Source: UKL13-2 sp038206765 (lineage in GTDB: Bacteria; Pseudomonadota; Gammaproteobacteria; Burkholderiales; Usitatibacteraceae). Taken from it: a DNA stretch of 64,000 nucleotides. Under the pieces are notes generated by a model that ran no database searches, was not told the origin of the DNA, and was given only the letters and a program-made list of their open reading frames with translations. Shown piece after piece: positions 62,089-64,000 of the stretch. The position numbers were made by a program, and so were the translations under genes. Position 1 is the stretch's first letter; every line of letters begins with the position of its first letter. Where the stretch lies: NCBI GenBank assembly GCA_038206765.1, contig JBBRAM010000003.1, positions 62,001 through 126,000 on the forward strand, read 5' to 3'.

Positions 62089-64000
62089 TTAAGCGCTGTT
62101 GAGCGCCGCACTCGTCATCGGCATTGAACGCAAACGCTTACCGGTTGCAATGAACACCGCGTTCGCGACGCTCGGCCCCGTGGTGGCCGTGATCGGCTCG
62201 CCAATGCCGCCGGGAGGCTCGGTCGAAGCGACCAAATGAATATCCACTTTCGGCATTTCATTCATGCGCAGCACCGGATAATCGTGGAAGTTTGATTGCT
62301 CCACGCGGCCGTCATTGAAGGTGATTTTCGACAGCAGCGCTGCCGATAAACCGTAAACCACGCTTGATTCAATTTGCGCTTTCACGATATCAGGATTGAC
62401 CATCATGCCGCAATCGACTGCAACGGTCATCTTGTGCACTTTGATGGCGTTGTTGACGACCGATACTTCAGCAATTTGCGCAACGTAAGTGCCGTAGCCC
62501 TCCATGAGCGCTATGCCCTGCGTTCGGCCGTTGGCCAGCTTGCCGCCGGGCTTGTATCCCGCTTTGTCAGCGGCCAGTTTGAGCACGTTGCGGAAACGCT
62601 CGTTGTCTTTGCCCGTGATGAGTGCGGTGCGGAACGCGAGCGGATCTTTGCCGGCCGCATGTGCCATTTCATCGACAAAGCTTTCATTGGCAAACGCATT
62701 CAAGGCGTGCGAAACCGAGCGCCAGTAGCCGACCCTGACACCCGAATCGATGATCGCGTTTTCCACCGTCATATTGCCGATTTGATAAGGTGTGACGGCG
62801 GCTTCCGTCATGAACGGCTCCAAACCATCTTTCACAAACGCCGGGAATAAACGTGCTGTGACCGATTGAGACGTAAGGCGGAATTTGAGAGCAACCGGCA
62901 TTCCGCGTTCGTCCAAGCCGGCAGAGAGTGTGTGGAGGCTGACAGGCCGATAGAAATCATGGGTCATATCGTCTTCGCGGGTCCAGATGAGCTTGACGGG
63001 CTTGCCGACTGCCTTTGAAATTTGGATGGCCTGCACAATAAAGTCCACATCAATACGCCGCCCAAAACCGCCACCCAAGAACGTCGTGTGGACCTTCACC
63101 TTTTCTTTTGGAAAGCCGGTGAGCTGCATGGCAACACCTTCTGCCAACTGTGGAAATTGCGTGGGGCCGTAAATATCGCAACCATCTTTTCGGACATCAG
63201 CAGTGAAGTTCATCGGCTCCATCGTAGCGTGCGCTAAGAATGGTAGCTCATAGCTTGCCTCTACCTTTTTAGCTGCGCCCGCCATTGCCATATCGGCATC
63301 GCCGATTTTTTTCACCATCGCGGCTGGTTTGGCGAGGGCCTCCTTCAAACTCGTCGAAATGCCAATTGACGACAGGGCGGTACCAGCGCCGTTGTCCCAG
63401 GTAATGTTGAGTGCATCGCGTGCCGTCTTCGCTTGCCAAAAACTATCGGCGACGACCGCAACACCATCGTCAATTTTGACTACCGCACGAACCCCCGGCA
63501 TCGCCTTGGCTTTGGCATCATCCAGGCTCAACGGTTTGCCGCCCAGCACAGGGCATTGTGCCAGGGAGGCGATCAACATGCCGGGCAGTTCGACATCGAT
63601 ACCGAATCCTGCACGGCCGGTGACTTTCGCCAAGGTGTCGAGGCGTTTGATAGGTTTTCCAACGATTTTGAATGCCTTTGCGTCTTTAAGTTTCACCTCC
63701 TTGGGCACTGGCAACAAGGCAGCTTTTTCAACCAGCTGGCCGTAGAATAATTTTTTCCCCGACTTGCTGATTACTTGGCCGTTTTCGGCATGGCAATCAC
63801 TTTCGGCGATTTTCCACTCCGCGGCAGCGGCTGACACGAGCATCATGCGCGCTTGGGCGCCTGCTTTACGCAGACTCGTCCATGCGTCGCGCACGCTGGT
63901 GGAGCCGCCCGTAAGTTGGCCACCCAACAGGCTGTTGATATAGGCCGCATTCGCGGGCGCCATTTCAACTTTAATTTTTGAAAAATCGACTTCCAATTCC
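62089..64000 (-). CDS. Xanthine dehydrogenase/aldehyde oxidase-family molybdopterin subunit (IorB-like), 5' end outside window
   Basis: At least 636 residues; the open frame reaches the window end and the N-terminal part is missing. Contains PANAAYINSLLGGQLTGGSTSVRDAW, GRAGFGIDVELPGM, TTFLGGGFGRRIDVDFIVQA, and near the C-terminus PPGGIGEPITATTGPSVANAVF with the catalytic-type Glu. Matches the large subunit of isoquinoline 1-oxidoreductase and related aldehyde dehydrogenases. A small [2Fe-2S] subunit would be expected just outside the window. Substrate unknown. Confidence 0.9.
   Translation of the reverse strand, partial: ELEVDFSKIKVEMAPANAAYINSLLGGQLTGGSTSVRDAWTSLRKAGAQARMMLVSAAAAEWKIAESDCHAENGQVISKSGKKLFYGQLVEKAALLPVPKEVKLKDAKAFKIVGKPIKRLDTLAKVTGRAGFGIDVELPGMLIASLAQCPVLGGKPLSLDDAKAKAMPGVRAVVKIDDGVAVVADSFWQAKTARDALNITWDNGAGTALSSIGISTSLKEALAKPAAMVKKIGDADMAMAGAAKKVEASYELPFLAHATMEPMNFTADVRKDGCDIYGPTQFPQLAEGVAMQLTGFPKEKVKVHTTFLGGGFGRRIDVDFIVQAIQISKAVGKPVKLIWTREDDMTHDFYRPVSLHTLSAGLDERGMPVALKFRLTSQSVTARLFPAFVKDGLEPFMTEAAVTPYQIGNMTVENAIIDSGVRVGYWRSVSHALNAFANESFVDEMAHAAGKDPLAFRTALITGKDNERFRNVLKLAADKAGYKPGGKLANGRTQGIALMEGYGTYVAQIAEVSVVNNAIKVHKMTVAVDCGMMVNPDIVKAQIESSVVYGLSAALLSKITFNDGRVEQSNFHDYPVLRMNEMPKVDIHLVASTEPPGGIGEPITATTGPSVANAVFIATGKRLRSMPMTSAALNSA

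Overview
The window looks like a chromosomal stretch of a Gram-negative proteobacterium, most likely a betaproteobacterium. This is inferred from a glucokinase-RpiR fusion protein, an Entner-Doudoroff (ED) operon, a GTP-type PEP carboxykinase, a TonB-dependent receptor, a TRAP transporter with its own two-component system, and a surface-fibre gene set. Base composition is moderate and gene density is normal. One tRNA (His) is present. I see no rRNA, no CRISPR array and no intact insertion sequence.

Layout. 1-2833: 3' truncated (by the window) gene for a secreted RCC1-repeat protein. 3713-7221: ECF sigma factor plus transmembrane Ser/Thr kinase. 7280-9199: bifunctional glucokinase/RpiR regulator, divergent from an aldo/keto reductase. 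10801-13896: large periplasmic beta-propeller/GGDEF sensor. 13976-18064: edd-eda-zwf operon, divergent from a HexR-like RpiR regulator (18369) that is followed by ppc. 22370-24193: remains of a type I secretion/RTX-like locus next to tRNA-His. 24986-26107: a second glucokinase. 26436-28810: lipoprotein and DUF4105 protein, with an intrinsic terminator inside their overlap. 28996-30471: MATE efflux protein. 30458-37498: glucan-use locus (GH13 amylase-like enzyme, a frameshifted esterase, TonB receptor). 37800-38393: degraded REP-associated transposase. 38550-44535: TRAP dicarboxylate transporter (dctPQM) divergent from a histidine kinase/response regulator pair. 44699-45919: CPA2 antiporter. 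45994-47841: pckG. 48078-49864: mtnA plus class II aldolase. 49924-56155: a surface-fibre operon with pilin-like subunits, a PapD-like chaperone and a large beta-barrel protein. 56644-60992: MacAB-like ABC exporter. 61173-62021: alpha/beta hydrolase. 62089-end: molybdopterin oxidoreductase large subunit, cut by the window edge.

How the genes work together. Central carbon use is the main theme. Extracellular or periplasmic glucan would be degraded by the amylase and imported through the TonB receptor. The sugar would then be phosphorylated by glucokinase, oxidised by Zwf and cleaved by Edd/Eda, with Ppc and PckG balancing the PEP node. Five sites close to TGTAG-N5-CTACA lie upstream of edd, glk, the TonB receptor, the esterase/amylase side and pckG. 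The right arm often overlaps a TACAAT-like -10 box. This suggests one HexR-like regulon, presumably run by the RpiR protein encoded beside edd.

The least familiar system is the surface-fibre operon at 49924-56155. It has chaperone-usher-like logic, but its subunits lack the usual cysteines and its beta-barrel protein carries a C-terminal SdrD-B-like domain. The window also shows recurrent in-frame simple-sequence insertions in coding genes, a dispersed hairpin repeat, and several decayed genes.
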